A program made the translations under genes and the position numbers. Below are positions 49,731 through 60,072 of a stretch of 62,013 nt of DNA, one piece after another. The DNA is from Myxococcales bacterium (GTDB taxonomy: Bacteria; Myxococcota_A; Polyangia; Polyangiales; Polyangiaceae). Numbering within the stretch: the stretch's first letter is position 1; the number at the start of each line of letters is the position of its first letter. A model generated the notes under the pieces. It was not told where the DNA came from. It saw nothing but the letters and a program-made list of their open reading frames with translations, and did no database searches. The stretch lies in the NCBI GenBank assembly GCA_016191785.1, contig JACPVJ010000161.1, positions 1 through 62,013 on the forward strand, given 5' to 3'.

Positions 49731-50864
49731 ATGACGTCAGCAGCCCACGAGAGCATGTTCACCGCGTCCGTTCACGACGACGACGTCGTGCGCGTGCTCG
49801 GCACCGACGGTACCCTGGATGCCCGGAACGACCCCGGGCTCTCGCCGGAAGAGGTGGTGCACCTCTACCGCCACATGGTGCTCACGCGCCTGGTCGACGA
49901 TCGACTGGTCACGCTGCAACGCCAGGGTCGCATCGGCTTCCACATCGGCTCGCTGGGCGAAGAGGCGGCGATCATCGGCTCGGCCTATGCGCTTCGCAAG
50001 CAGGACTGGCTCTTCCCCTGCTATCGCGAGTTCGGGGCCGCGCTGCTCCGCGGCATGCCGCTCGAGCGCTATCTGGACAACATGTTCGGCAACGCCAACG
50101 ACCCGGTGAAGGGTCGCCAGATGCCCGACCATTACACCTGCAAAGCGGCGCAGTTCGGCAGCGTGAGCTCGCCCATCGGCACGCAGATCACCCAGGCGGT
50201 GGGCTTCGCCTGGGCCGCCAAGATCCAGAAGCAGGACCTGGTCGCCCTGACCTACTTCGGCGAGGGCGCCACCAGCTCGAACGAGTTCCACAACGGCCTG
50301 AACTTCGCCGGCGTGTTCAAGACCCCGACCGTGTTCATCTGCCGGAACAACGGGTGGGCCATCAGCGTGCCCACCGAGCGCCAGACCGCCAGCCGCACCT
50401 TCGCCGAGAAGGGCATCGCCTACGGCGTGCCGAGCGTACGGGTCGACGGCAACGACCTCTTCGCGGTGATCGCCGTCACGCGGGACGCCATCCGCCGCGC
50501 CTCGGCCGGCGAGGGGTCGACCCTGATCGAGGCCATCACCTATCGCATGGGCGGCCACTCGACCAGCGACGACCCGACTCGCTACCGCGACAAGAGCTTG
50601 CTCGACCCCTGGGCCGACCGCGACCCGCTCGCGCGCATCAAGCGCTACCTGGACAAGCAGGGCTGGTTCACCGACGCCGAAGAGCAGAAGCTCCGGACCG
50701 AGATCGACGCGCGCCTCCGCGACCTGGTCGAGGCTTCCGAGAAGACGCCGCCGCCGTCCCTCGAGTCGATGTTCGAGGACGTGTACGCCGAGCAGCCCTG
50801 GCACCTGCGCGAGCAGTGCGCCGAGCTCCTGGCCGGTCCCCGCGCGCCCTCCGCGCATCACTGA
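49731..50864 (+). CDS. 2-oxoacid dehydrogenase E1 alpha subunit (branched-chain type likely)
   Basis: A 377-residue thiamine-diphosphate subunit. TPP motif GEGATSSNEFHNGLNFAGVF ending FICRNN; substrate-side blocks MPDHYTCKAAQFGSVSSPIG and YRMGGHSTSDDPTRYR are closer to branched-chain 2-oxoacid dehydrogenase alpha subunits than to pyruvate dehydrogenase (which has GHSMSD). It pairs with the next gene to decarboxylate 2-oxoacids and acylate E2 lipoyl groups. The ATG has GAGAGG 4 nt upstream. Exact substrate preference (branched-chain or mixed) is inference. Confidence 0.9.
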   Translation: MTSAAHESMFTASVHDDDVVRVLGTDGTLDARNDPGLSPEEVVHLYRHMVLTRLVDDRLVTLQRQGRIGFHIGSLGEEAAIIGSAYALRKQDWLFPCYREFGAALLRGMPLERYLDNMFGNANDPVKGRQMPDHYTCKAAQFGSVSSPIGTQITQAVGFAWAAKIQKQDLVALTYFGEGATSSNEFHNGLNFAGVFKTPTVFICRNNGWAISVPTERQTASRTFAEKGIAYGVPSVRVDGNDLFAVIAVTRDAIRRASAGEGSTLIEAITYRMGGHSTSDDPTRYRDKSLLDPWADRDPLARIKRYLDKQGWFTDAEEQKLRTEIDARLRDLVEASEKTPPPSLESMFEDVYAEQPWHLREQCAELLAGPRAPSAHH

Positions 50865-50899
50865 ACGCTCAGCCGACACCCGCACAGGAAAGAATCGTC

Positions 50900-51877
50900 A
50901 TGACTCAGATGAACATGGTTCAGGCCATCAACGACGCGCTGCGCATCGCGATGCGCAAAGACGAGCGCGTCGTGGTCATGGGGGAAGACGTGGGCAAGGT
51001 CGGCGGCGTGTTCCGCGTGACCAGCGGGCTCTACGACGAGTTCGGTGACGCTCGGGTCGTGGACACGCCCCTCTCGGAGGGGGGCATCATCGGCGCCGCG
51101 GTCGGCATGGCCCTCTACGGCATGATCCCGGTGCCCGAGATCCAGTTCTCGGACTTCATCTGGCCGGCCTACGACCAGATCGTCAGCGAGGTGGCCAAGT
51201 ACCGCTACCGATCGGGCGGCGAGTACACCTCGAAGATGGTGATCCGCACCCCGGTGGGCGGCGGTATCCGCGGCGGCCACTACCACTCTCAGCACCCCGA
51301 GGCGCAGTTCATCCACGTGGCCGGGCTGAAGGTGGTGTGCCCATCGAACCCCTACGACGCCAAGGGCATGCTGCTGGCGTCCATCGCCGACCCCGATCCG
51401 GTGCTGTTCTTCGAGCCGAAGCGCGTGTACCGCGCGGCCAAGGGTGACGTGCCCGAGGGCGAGTACACCGTCCCGCTCGAGAGCGCCGCGGTGGTGCGCG
51501 AGGGTCAGCACGTGACGGTCATCGCCTACGGCGCCATGCTCTACGAGGCGCTCGATGCGGCGCAGAAGGCCGCAGAGCAGGGCATCGAGACCGAGGTCGT
51601 CGACCTTCGCACCCTCTGGCCGGTCGACATCGAGACGATCATCGCCAGCGTGAAGAAGACCGGTCGCCTGATCATCGTGCACGAGGCGCCCAAGACCTGC
51701 GGCTTCGGCTCGGAGCTGGTCAGCCTGGTGTGCGAGAAGGCGTTCTACCACCTCGAGGCGCCGCCCGTGCGCGTCACCGGGTACGACACGCCCTTCCCGT
51801 ACACGCTCGAGATGGAGTACCTCCCGCTCTCGCACCGCATTCTTCCCGCCATCTTGGACACGGCTCGCGCCGTCTGA
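50900..51877 (+). CDS. 2-oxoacid dehydrogenase E1 beta subunit
   Basis: A 325-residue transketolase-like subunit. Motifs: VVVMGEDVGKVGGVFRVTSG, DTPLSEGGIIGAAVGMALYG, IQFSDFIWPAYDQIVSEVAK, YRSGG, and the C-terminal VDLRTLWPVDIETIIASVKK with ILPAILDTARAV. It completes the alpha2beta2 E1 with the upstream gene, 35 nt away. ATG 50900 has AGGAAAG upstream. Confidence 0.94.
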   Translation: MTQMNMVQAINDALRIAMRKDERVVVMGEDVGKVGGVFRVTSGLYDEFGDARVVDTPLSEGGIIGAAVGMALYGMIPVPEIQFSDFIWPAYDQIVSEVAKYRYRSGGEYTSKMVIRTPVGGGIRGGHYHSQHPEAQFIHVAGLKVVCPSNPYDAKGMLLASIADPDPVLFFEPKRVYRAAKGDVPEGEYTVPLESAAVVREGQHVTVIAYGAMLYEALDAAQKAAEQGIETEVVDLRTLWPVDIETIIASVKKTGRLIIVHEAPKTCGFGSELVSLVCEKAFYHLEAPPVRVTGYDTPFPYTLEMEYLPLSHRILPAILDTARAV

Positions 51878-51895
51878 ACCCAGAGCACCGCACCC

Positions 51896-53296
<1,401 letters not shown>

Positions 53297-53302
53297 GGTG
53301 TA

Positions 53303-53324
53303 GGTGCGGGTGCGAGCCCGCACC
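53303..53324. terminator. Perfect 8-bp hairpin after E2
   Basis: GGTGCGGG (53303-53310), loop TGCGAG, CCCGCACC (53317-53324), 6 nt after the E2 stop. No T-run follows. It likely marks the end of the operon. Confidence 0.55.
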
Positions 53325-53352
53325 GCTAATCGCCCAGCCGTGGGATTGGGTG

Positions 53353-53358
53353 TAGCCT
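53353..53358 (+). promoter_or_regulatory. -10-like TAGCCT before the secreted protein/kinase pair
   Basis: TAGCCT lies 16 nt before ATG 53375, giving a leader of roughly 10 nt. The GTG at 53363 is too close to be reached by a transcript starting from this element. Confidence 0.35.
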
Positions 53359-53374
53359 TGTCGTGTCGATCGCG

Positions 53375-54370
53375 ATGAGGGGTCCGCTCTCCACAGCATC
53401 ACGCCTCGGGTTCTTGGTCGCAGCCGTGGCGCTGGTGTGGAGCGGTCCCTCTTGGGCCGGCCCCTCCGCAGACGACGTGAAGGCCGCGGCCGCCGAGTTC
53501 GACCAAGGCAAACGGTCGTTCAAGGCGCAGGCGTGGACCGAGGCCGCCGAGCACTTCGAGGCCGCTGACGCCCGGGCCCCGAGCGCCGTGGCGCTCGAGC
53601 TGGCGATCCGCGCCCGGGACAAGGCCGGGCAGCTCGATCGCGCGGCGACTCTTGCCGAGCTGGGGCTCGCGCGCCACCCGGGCGACGCCGGGATGAAGAA
53701 GACCGCCGCCGCCGTGCTCGACCGCGCCAAGAAGTCGCTGCACGCGTTCGCAGTGAAGTGCCGGCCGGCGTGCGAGCTGGTGGTCGGGACGACCATCGTG
53801 CACGGCGGCGCCACGGACGAACGCACCGTCTACCTCACTCCGGGCGAGGCGCAGGTCAGCGCCAGCTGGCCCCGGAAGAAGCCCAACGTGGCCACGGTGC
53901 AAGCCAGCGCCGGCGGCAAGAGCGCGGGCGACTTCACGCCCCCGGCCGACGATCCCGAGCCGACCCCGACCCCAGAGGGCGCGCCGGCGGCGGTCACCGT
54001 CGTGCCGTCGAAGGACCCCGGGCCCGAGAAGCGCTCGGGCCTGCCGCCCATCGTGTTCTACGTCGGTGCCGGTCTGACCGTGATCGCGGGCGGCGTGACG
54101 ATCTGGAGCGGCATCGACACGCAGAACAACCCCGGCGCCGACAAGGTGCGGGAAGCGTGCGCGGGGCAGACGACCAGCTGCCCCGAGTATCAAGACGGCC
54201 TCGCGCGGCAGACCCGCACCAACGTCTTGCTCGGCGTGACCGCGGGCCTGGCGGTGGGCACGGGCGTGATCGGCGCGCTGTTCACCGATTGGTCCGGCAA
54301 GCCCAAGGGCAGTGCGCGGGTCGAGCCATGGGTCGGGGTCGGCAGTGCCGGCGCGCGAGGGCGGTTCTAG
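53375..54370 (+). CDS. Secreted/membrane TPR- and PEGA-like protein coupled to a kinase
   Basis: A 331-residue exported protein: signal peptide ending PSWAG, a TPR-like helical part (KAAAAEFDQGKRSFKAQAWT, EAAEHFEAADARAPSAVALE), a short beta domain with a Cys pair (VKCRPACELVVGTTIV, PEGA-like), a Pro/Thr linker, one membrane helix (PIVFYVGAGLTVIAGGVTIW) and a second hydrophobic stretch near the end. This layout is common for proteins encoded beside myxobacterial kinases. The kinase gene starts 3 nt after its stop. ATG 53375 is used because the GTG at 53363 sits too near the -10-like element. Confidence 0.78.
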   Translation: MRGPLSTASRLGFLVAAVALVWSGPSWAGPSADDVKAAAAEFDQGKRSFKAQAWTEAAEHFEAADARAPSAVALELAIRARDKAGQLDRAATLAELGLARHPGDAGMKKTAAAVLDRAKKSLHAFAVKCRPACELVVGTTIVHGGATDERTVYLTPGEAQVSASWPRKKPNVATVQASAGGKSAGDFTPPADDPEPTPTPEGAPAAVTVVPSKDPGPEKRSGLPPIVFYVGAGLTVIAGGVTIWSGIDTQNNPGADKVREACAGQTTSCPEYQDGLARQTRTNVLLGVTAGLAVGTGVIGALFTDWSGKPKGSARVEPWVGVGSAGARGRF

Positions 54371-54373
54371 GCC

Positions 54374-55834
54374 ATGCCTGCCCGCTTGATCGACGTCGAG
54401 CACGAGGGGCGACAGCTCGTCGATCGCTACGAGCTGGTGGCCGAAATCGCCTCGGGCGGCATGGCCACGGTGTTCCTGGCGCGGCTCTCGGGCGTCGGTG
54501 GGTTCCAGCGCATGGTCGCCATCAAGCGCCTGCACCCGCACCTGGCCGGCGATCAAGAGTTCGTCGACATGTTCCTGGACGAGGCGCGGCTCGCCGCCGG
54601 CATCCATCACCCGAACGTGGTGAGCATCCTCGAGGTCGGCGCGAGCCCGCGCGGCTACTACCTGGTGATGGAGTACATCGAGGGCGACACGCTGGCGCGG
54701 CTCCTGGCCCGGGCGGCCACGGCGAGCCAGCGCGTCCCCGAGCCGATCGTGATCCGCGTGGTGCTCGACATGCTCGCGGGCTTACACGCCGCCCACGAGC
54801 TGAAGGACGAAGCCGGTCAGCCCACCTCGCTGGTCCACCGCGACGTGTCGCCGCAGAACCTGCTGGTTGGCGTCGACGGGGTCTGTCGCATCACCGACTT
54901 CGGCGTGGCGCGCGCGGCCACCCGCTTGGCCGGCACGCGGGTTGGCCAGCTCAAGGGCAAGATCGCCTACATGGCTCCGGAGCAGGCCCTGGGCCAGACG
55001 GACATCGATCGCCGCGCCGACGTCTTCGCCGCGGGCATCGTGCTCTGGGAGGTGCTCGCGGGGCGGCGCTTGTTCAAGAGCGAGAACGAGGCCGCCACCC
55101 TCTCTCGGGTGTTGAACGACCCGATCCCCGTCTTGCACGAGGCCGCGCCCCACGTCGAGCCTGCGCTGTCGGAGGTCGTGATGAAGGCCCTCGATCGCGA
55201 TCGCGACAAGCGCTACGCGACCGCCGCCGAGTTCGCCGACGCGCTGGAACGGGCCGCGACCGCGGCGGGCAAGCTCGCTCCGCCGAAAGAGCTGGCGCAG
55301 TACGTCAAGAGCGTGCTCGGCGAAGAGATCGAGCAGCAGCGCGACGCCGTCCGCGCCTGGCTCGCCCGCAGCGAGCCCAGTCAGGCGGCGCCGTTCATCC
55401 GCAGCGCCGTCGCCTCGAGCGTGTCGAGCGCGGCGATGGTCATGCCGGGCAACAACGATCTGACGGTGGCCGAGCCGGTCTCGAAGAGCCAGATCAGCAT
55501 GATGCAGCCGGCGCCGGCTCCGGCGCCGAAGCGGACCGGGCTCTTCGTCGCGCTCGCGGCCGTGGTGCTGCTGGGCGGCGTGGTGCTGTTCTTGCTCGGC
55601 CGCTCCACCGGCTCTGCCGCGGGTCCCACGCCGCCGGCGGCAGCGGTGCCGGCAGCGCCGTCCACCGCGGCGCCAGCGGCCTCGAGCCCGCCGGCGCCCA
55701 CTCCCGTGCTGCCGAGCGCAGCGCCCAGCGCGTCCGCGCCGGCGGCGACCAAGAAGCCGGGCAAGCCCGTCGGCGGCGGCAAGGTCGGCGGCGGCAAGGT
55801 CGGGGACGACTTGCCGAGCAACCCTTATCGGTGA
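54374..55834 (+). CDS. Transmembrane Ser/Thr protein kinase
   Basis: A 486-residue Hanks-type kinase: ASGGMATVFLAR loop, catalytic Lys51 (MVAIKRLH), HRDVSPQN (155-162), DFG (175-177), APEQALGQ, then LWEVLAGRRLF. The HRDVSPQN form of the catalytic loop is typical of myxobacterial kinases. One membrane helix lies at about 389-409, and the short outer tail is Pro/Ala/Ser-rich ending NPYR, with no sensor domain. The upstream secreted protein may supply the sensing part. Confidence 0.94.
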   Translation: MPARLIDVEHEGRQLVDRYELVAEIASGGMATVFLARLSGVGGFQRMVAIKRLHPHLAGDQEFVDMFLDEARLAAGIHHPNVVSILEVGASPRGYYLVMEYIEGDTLARLLARAATASQRVPEPIVIRVVLDMLAGLHAAHELKDEAGQPTSLVHRDVSPQNLLVGVDGVCRITDFGVARAATRLAGTRVGQLKGKIAYMAPEQALGQTDIDRRADVFAAGIVLWEVLAGRRLFKSENEAATLSRVLNDPIPVLHEAAPHVEPALSEVVMKALDRDRDKRYATAAEFADALERAATAAGKLAPPKELAQYVKSVLGEEIEQQRDAVRAWLARSEPSQAAPFIRSAVASSVSSAAMVMPGNNDLTVAEPVSKSQISMMQPAPAPAPKRTGLFVALAAVVLLGGVVLFLLGRSTGSAAGPTPPAAAVPAAPSTAAPAASSPPAPTPVLPSAAPSASAPAATKKPGKPVGGGKVGGGKVGDDLPSNPYR

Positions 55835-55862
55835 GCCGCGACTGCAGAGAGCGGCGCTTCGT

Positions 55863-55878
55863 ATCGCGTTATCGCGAT
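55863..55878. promoter_or_regulatory. Perfect 6-bp palindrome, possible operator
   Basis: ATCGCG, TTAT, CGCGAT. It lies about 35 bp upstream of a GATAAT (-10-like, 55910-55915) with TTGCGC at 55887-55892 as a possible -35 (17-nt spacing). This is the likely promoter region of the repeat-containing secreted-protein gene. Confidence 0.45.
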
Positions 55879-55946
55879 TGTCTCCGTTGCGCGTGTGGTG
55901 GATTCAACGGATAATGCCGGCATAGCGCGGGGCAGGGAGGCGAACG

Positions 55947-56079
<133 letters not shown>

Positions 56080-59000
56080 ATGGAGCGCTCGCCGGTCTTC
56101 CTCGACCGTGACGCCGAGGCCCGCTGCCAGATGGACGAAGACGGCAACGGGCTCGACGACGAGATCGAGCAGCAGCTCGCGGAGTGCTTCGTCCCGGCTT
56201 TTCGTTTCGATGCAGACGAGCCGAGCTCGAGCCTGCAGCCCAACGAGCCCGTGACCGGGTTCTCGGCGTACCGCATTCAAGGCGCGAAACCTGACGAGAT
56301 ATTGATTCGCTTCGAGATGGTGGCGCTGTGGAAGCGAGACGGGGGATTCCCGAACGCCAAATCCGCGGACTGCTCAGACTACTACCAAGCCCACGACGGC
56401 GACACCTGGGGAACGCGGATCGACGTACGTGTTTCCAAGGACGTGGTTTGGCGGGCCGAGCTTGCCGAATTTTCCTCGTGCCCGCCCGGCGAAATGTACG
56501 GAACGCACCCCGTCATCTACGCCTCGGCCGGGAAGCACCATGACTACTGCTCAGCGGGCGTCGACGACTACGACATCAAGGTCGGAACCTGGTGTACGGA
56601 TCCGCACCGCGGCAACGGCCCCCAGCGCGTCCCCGAGCAGCTGTTCCGGGTGCCGCTCAACCAGAAGCTGTTCTTTTCGGCGTCAGACACCAACACATAC
56701 TGGGCCAATGCATGCACCTTCGCGCGAACGGGGCTCACCTCACTCGCGAATCGGATGCAGCCCGGCAACCTTGGCAACCTCGGTTTCCCAGGTCAGTCGC
56801 TCTGGTACTTCTACGATCCCGATGAGGTGAAAGCCTCGCCGATGCAGCTCTTGCTGCCATCCGTCGCCGTAGCGTACGACGCCGACGGCGATGGTCGACC
56901 CGAGTCTGACCGGGTGGGCGCGGATGACACCGTGACGGTCGCGACCGACCTCTGCCCGCTCGACAGTGGGCCCGAGCAAGACGCCGACGGCGATCACCTC
57001 TACGGCGCCTGCGACTTCGACCCGAACTTCCGTCAGACGTGGGTGGGCATCGGGACGCCAGGCAAGCCGCCGGTGCCGCAGGCGTTCAACAGTTGGTCCC
57101 CGATCCCGACTGGCGCCTTTGGCGGCTTCCTGGACACCGATCAGGACGGGCCGCCCGACGGGGTGGACAGCTGTCCGAAGCTGCCTGGCACGCTCGGCCC
57201 GGCAGCTGGCATCACCGTCAGCAACCGCTGGGGCGAAGATCTGAGCTGGCCGCCGCACCCGACCGGCAACAACGAGCTCGGCGCGCTCCAGCGCGGCGAG
57301 AAGTGCGATCCGTACCCCGCGGCGCACTCCACCTGGAACCCGAAGAGCTCGTACAACAAGACCTGCGGGGGCCCCGGCTGGGTCTCGGTGGGGCAAGACG
57401 CCATCGGTGCGACCACGAGGGTGTCCCGCGGGGTCAGCGCGAACGACCCGTTCTGGCTCGCCCCGAAGACCGAGCTGCCCGCGACGTTCACCGTTCAGAG
57501 CTACCGCTGCGCGTGTCGCGACCAGGAGACCGGGGCCCCACTCGTCGGTGCGGCCTGCGTACTGGATTCAAAGAGCGACTGCTATCGCGGGAGCGCGCGG
57601 CGGGCGGACGCGTTGAACGCGCCCGTCGGCCGTGGCTTTCGTCCCATCGAGCGCCCGAGCTGCACGCGTGACGACAAGAGCTGGTGCGACAGCTTTCCGC
57701 TGGCGGTGCTGCGCTTCGGATCGGAGCCGTCCGGGGTCTCGTGGCGCTGGCTCGACGAGCTGAAGGCCTTCGGGCCGGCGAGCACGACCCCGCACTTCGC
57801 CCCGGAAGACGTAGTCACCGAGGTCGCCACGCCGTTCTCCGGCGCGCATCAAGGTCTGACACACCAGTACGCGGTTTGGACGCTGCCCGAAATCAGCGCA
57901 CCGCCGGCGACTCCGAACAAGCAGAGCCAGTTCTCGTTCCACTTCGATCCGGAGTACGATCCGCAGCACCGCGCGGACGAGCTGTGGGACCTCCTGAGCG
58001 ACCAAAGCCGCCGCATGCGCGCCAGCTTCTCCGAGCAGCCGATGGCGGACCTGGTCTCGAACCACTCGGCGTTCTCGCTGAAGCCGCCCTGCGCGGTGCT
58101 CACCATCGACCAGCAGCTGGCCCTGGTGAAGCTCTGGTTCGGGCCGGATCCGGTCAAGCCCGAGGTCACGGGGTTCTCGGGGCTCCGGTTGCTGGCCCAC
58201 GACCGTGGGCTGGTGACACGAGCCGCGATCGCGCGGCCTGCCGAGGGGAGCTACGCCACGCTCTCGCTCGGCGCAGCCGCGGCTCAGGGCTGGCTCGCCA
58301 CGGCGCCGGTGCTCGTGGCGCCGGTGGGTGGCGCCGCCCAGAGCACGCCCGTGCTGGCTGCCTTCGCGACGCCGCTGGCCTCGACCCGGAACCGCAGCGA
58401 GGAGCCCGCGCTGATGGCGGTCGAGCGCTCGGCCGGCGTCGCGCGCTGGGCGCTACTCGCGCCGGTCGCCTCGGCCGATCAGTCGATCACCTACGAGATC
58501 GCGGGTGAGGGCACGCTCCCGGGCGCGGTAAGCCCGAGCGCGGCGCTGATCGCAGATCCCACCGGCATGACGGTCGCGCTGGTGGACACCGCCGGCGGCT
58601 GGGTCGATTGGTACTCGAGCAGCTCGCGGCTCTGGACTCGTAGCGCGCTGCCGGCCGAGGTCGCGGGCCTCGACGGCGCGGCGCTCGCGCTCTGGGGGTC
58701 GCACTTGCTCATCGCGGGCGGCGCTCGCGACGGCACGCTCGTGGGGCAGCTGTGGGACGTCGGGCTGTTCGGCGGGCCGGTATCGCTGGCGCGGTCGGAT
58801 CTGCCGGCGCGCCGCGGCGCTGCGCTGAGCGTGAGCCCCGGCGGCGAGCGCATCCTCTACCTGGGCGGCAGCGACGCGAGCGGCTCGAGGCACGACGACG
58901 TTTGGCACGTCGGGCCCGGCGGAGCAGCGACCACTCGCTTGTTCGGGGACACGACCCGCGCGAGCACGCTCGAGCTGGGCACCACCGTCGTCGTCGACTC

Positions 59001-60072
59001 GGTCTTCGAGGGTGCGCTTCGGGCGCTGTCCTTGGAGCTGACGCGCCCGGAGCTCGTGGCGACGCGACTGCGGACCGCCCGCGGCTGGCAAGAAGCCCGC
59101 GTGGCCGACGAAGGGCTCGCCTGCGCGCCGACGGACGTGCTCGGCGGGCAGCTGTGCTCGCTCGGCACCGAGTGGTGGTCGAGCCCCGGAGCTGTCCCGT
59201 GCGGCGCGGCGGGCAGCGCGTGCGAGGGCTCGCGCGGAGCTCTCGCGGCCTCGGTGACGATCCCGGGTCCCGCGATCGCGGCGGATACCGACGGCCACTC
59301 GGTCTGGGTGCTGCGCGACCAGAGCCTCGAGCGCTGGTCGGTCGCGGGCGCCACGCCGGCGCTGACCGCGAGCGCGGCGCTTCCAGCAAAGGCACGAGCT
59401 CTCTCGGTGAGCGCCGAGGGCGGGGTGGTGGCCACCGACGCGGGCGTGGCCAAGATGCGCGCGATTGGCGCGGCGCTCAGCCTGGACGTGCCGCTCGCGC
59501 TCTGTGGTCGCCCGCTGCAGATGACGGCGCTCAGCGAGACGAGCTGGGCAGTGGTCACCACCGTGGGGCTCGCGATCATCGGCGCGGGCGCTGGGGAGCC
59601 GCTCACGCTGCAGTCGATGTCATTGCTCGTCCCCTTGTCACCGAAGCCCATCGCGCTCGGCACAGATGCCGCGTCCACGGCGCTGTGCAAGAAGGCCGAC
59701 GCGGTCATCCCCGGGCCGATGGTCGACGCCCTCGCGAAGCTGGTGACGGTGGCCGCGGGCGACCAACGCCTGCTGGTGGCGTCGGGGCCAATGCTGTTCG
59801 ACGTCGGCGTGCGCGATCTCGAGCACCCCACTCTCGGCGGGCAGAAGGTGATCGTGCACCCGCTCGAGGCGCTGCGGCTCGACCCCGCTGGCAGCCGGGC
59901 CTACGGCGTGAGCAAGCACGGGCAGCACCGGCCGGTGATCGATCTGCGCGGGGCGGGGCTCGCCGTCACGGGAACCCACGGCGTGGAGAGCTGGGTGCGG
60001 CGGCGCGATCGGGCCGAGCTCGTGGAACGGGTCCTGCCAGCTCAGGTGGAGATCGCGAAGGTCGTGCCGTGA
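56080..60072 (+). CDS. Very large secreted protein with Ca-binding-like motifs and propeller-like C-terminus; 5' end frameshifted by a microsatellite
   Basis: The uninterrupted frame from ATG 56080 codes for 1330 residues, but coding clearly extends upstream into a signal peptide (see 55947-56079), so the intended product is about 1373 residues. The N-terminal 400 residues include acidic calcium-binding-like loops DADGDGRPESD, DQDGPPDGVDSCP and EQDADGDHLYGACD, like thrombospondin type 3 repeats, and many cysteines. The C-terminal 700 residues consist of Kelch/propeller-like blades (VLVAPVGGAAQSTPVLAAFA, LLIAGGARDG, ILYLGGSDASG). The first several hundred bases have weaker third-position GC than neighbouring genes. 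Function unknown; likely surface or secreted. It overlaps the following lipoprotein gene by 4 nt. Confidence 0.82.
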   Translation: MERSPVFLDRDAEARCQMDEDGNGLDDEIEQQLAECFVPAFRFDADEPSSSLQPNEPVTGFSAYRIQGAKPDEILIRFEMVALWKRDGGFPNAKSADCSDYYQAHDGDTWGTRIDVRVSKDVVWRAELAEFSSCPPGEMYGTHPVIYASAGKHHDYCSAGVDDYDIKVGTWCTDPHRGNGPQRVPEQLFRVPLNQKLFFSASDTNTYWANACTFARTGLTSLANRMQPGNLGNLGFPGQSLWYFYDPDEVKASPMQLLLPSVAVAYDADGDGRPESDRVGADDTVTVATDLCPLDSGPEQDADGDHLYGACDFDPNFRQTWVGIGTPGKPPVPQAFNSWSPIPTGAFGGFLDTDQDGPPDGVDSCPKLPGTLGPAAGITVSNRWGEDLSWPPHPTGNNELGALQRGEKCDPYPAAHSTWNPKSSYNKTCGGPGWVSVGQDAIGATTRVSRGVSANDPFWLAPKTELPATFTVQSYRCACRDQETGAPLVGAACVLDSKSDCYRGSARRADALNAPVGRGFRPIERPSCTRDDKSWCDSFPLAVLRFGSEPSGVSWRWLDELKAFGPASTTPHFAPEDVVTEVATPFSGAHQGLTHQYAVWTLPEISAPPATPNKQSQFSFHFDPEYDPQHRADELWDLLSDQSRRMRASFSEQPMADLVSNHSAFSLKPPCAVLTIDQQLALVKLWFGPDPVKPEVTGFSGLRLLAHDRGLVTRAAIARPAEGSYATLSLGAAAAQGWLATAPVLVAPVGGAAQSTPVLAAFATPLASTRNRSEEPALMAVERSAGVARWALLAPVASADQSITYEIAGEGTLPGAVSPSAALIADPTGMTVALVDTAGGWVDWYSSSSRLWTRSALPAEVAGLDGAALALWGSHLLIAGGARDGTLVGQLWDVGLFGGPVSLARSDLPARRGAALSVSPGGERILYLGGSDASGSRHDDVWHVGPGGAATTRLFGDTTRASTLELGTTVVVDSVFEGALRALSLELTRPELVATRLRTARGWQEARVADEGLACAPTDVLGGQLCSLGTEWWSSPGAVPCGAAGSACEGSRGALAASVTIPGPAIAADTDGHSVWVLRDQSLERWSVAGATPALTASAALPAKARALSVSAEGGVVATDAGVAKMRAIGAALSLDVPLALCGRPLQMTALSETSWAVVTTVGLAIIGAGAGEPLTLQSMSLLVPLSPKPIALGTDAASTALCKKADAVIPGPMVDALAKLVTVAAGDQRLLVASGPMLFDVGVRDLEHPTLGGQKVIVHPLEALRLDPAGSRAYGVSKHGQHRPVIDLRGAGLAVTGTHGVESWVRRRDRAELVERVLPAQVEIAKVVP

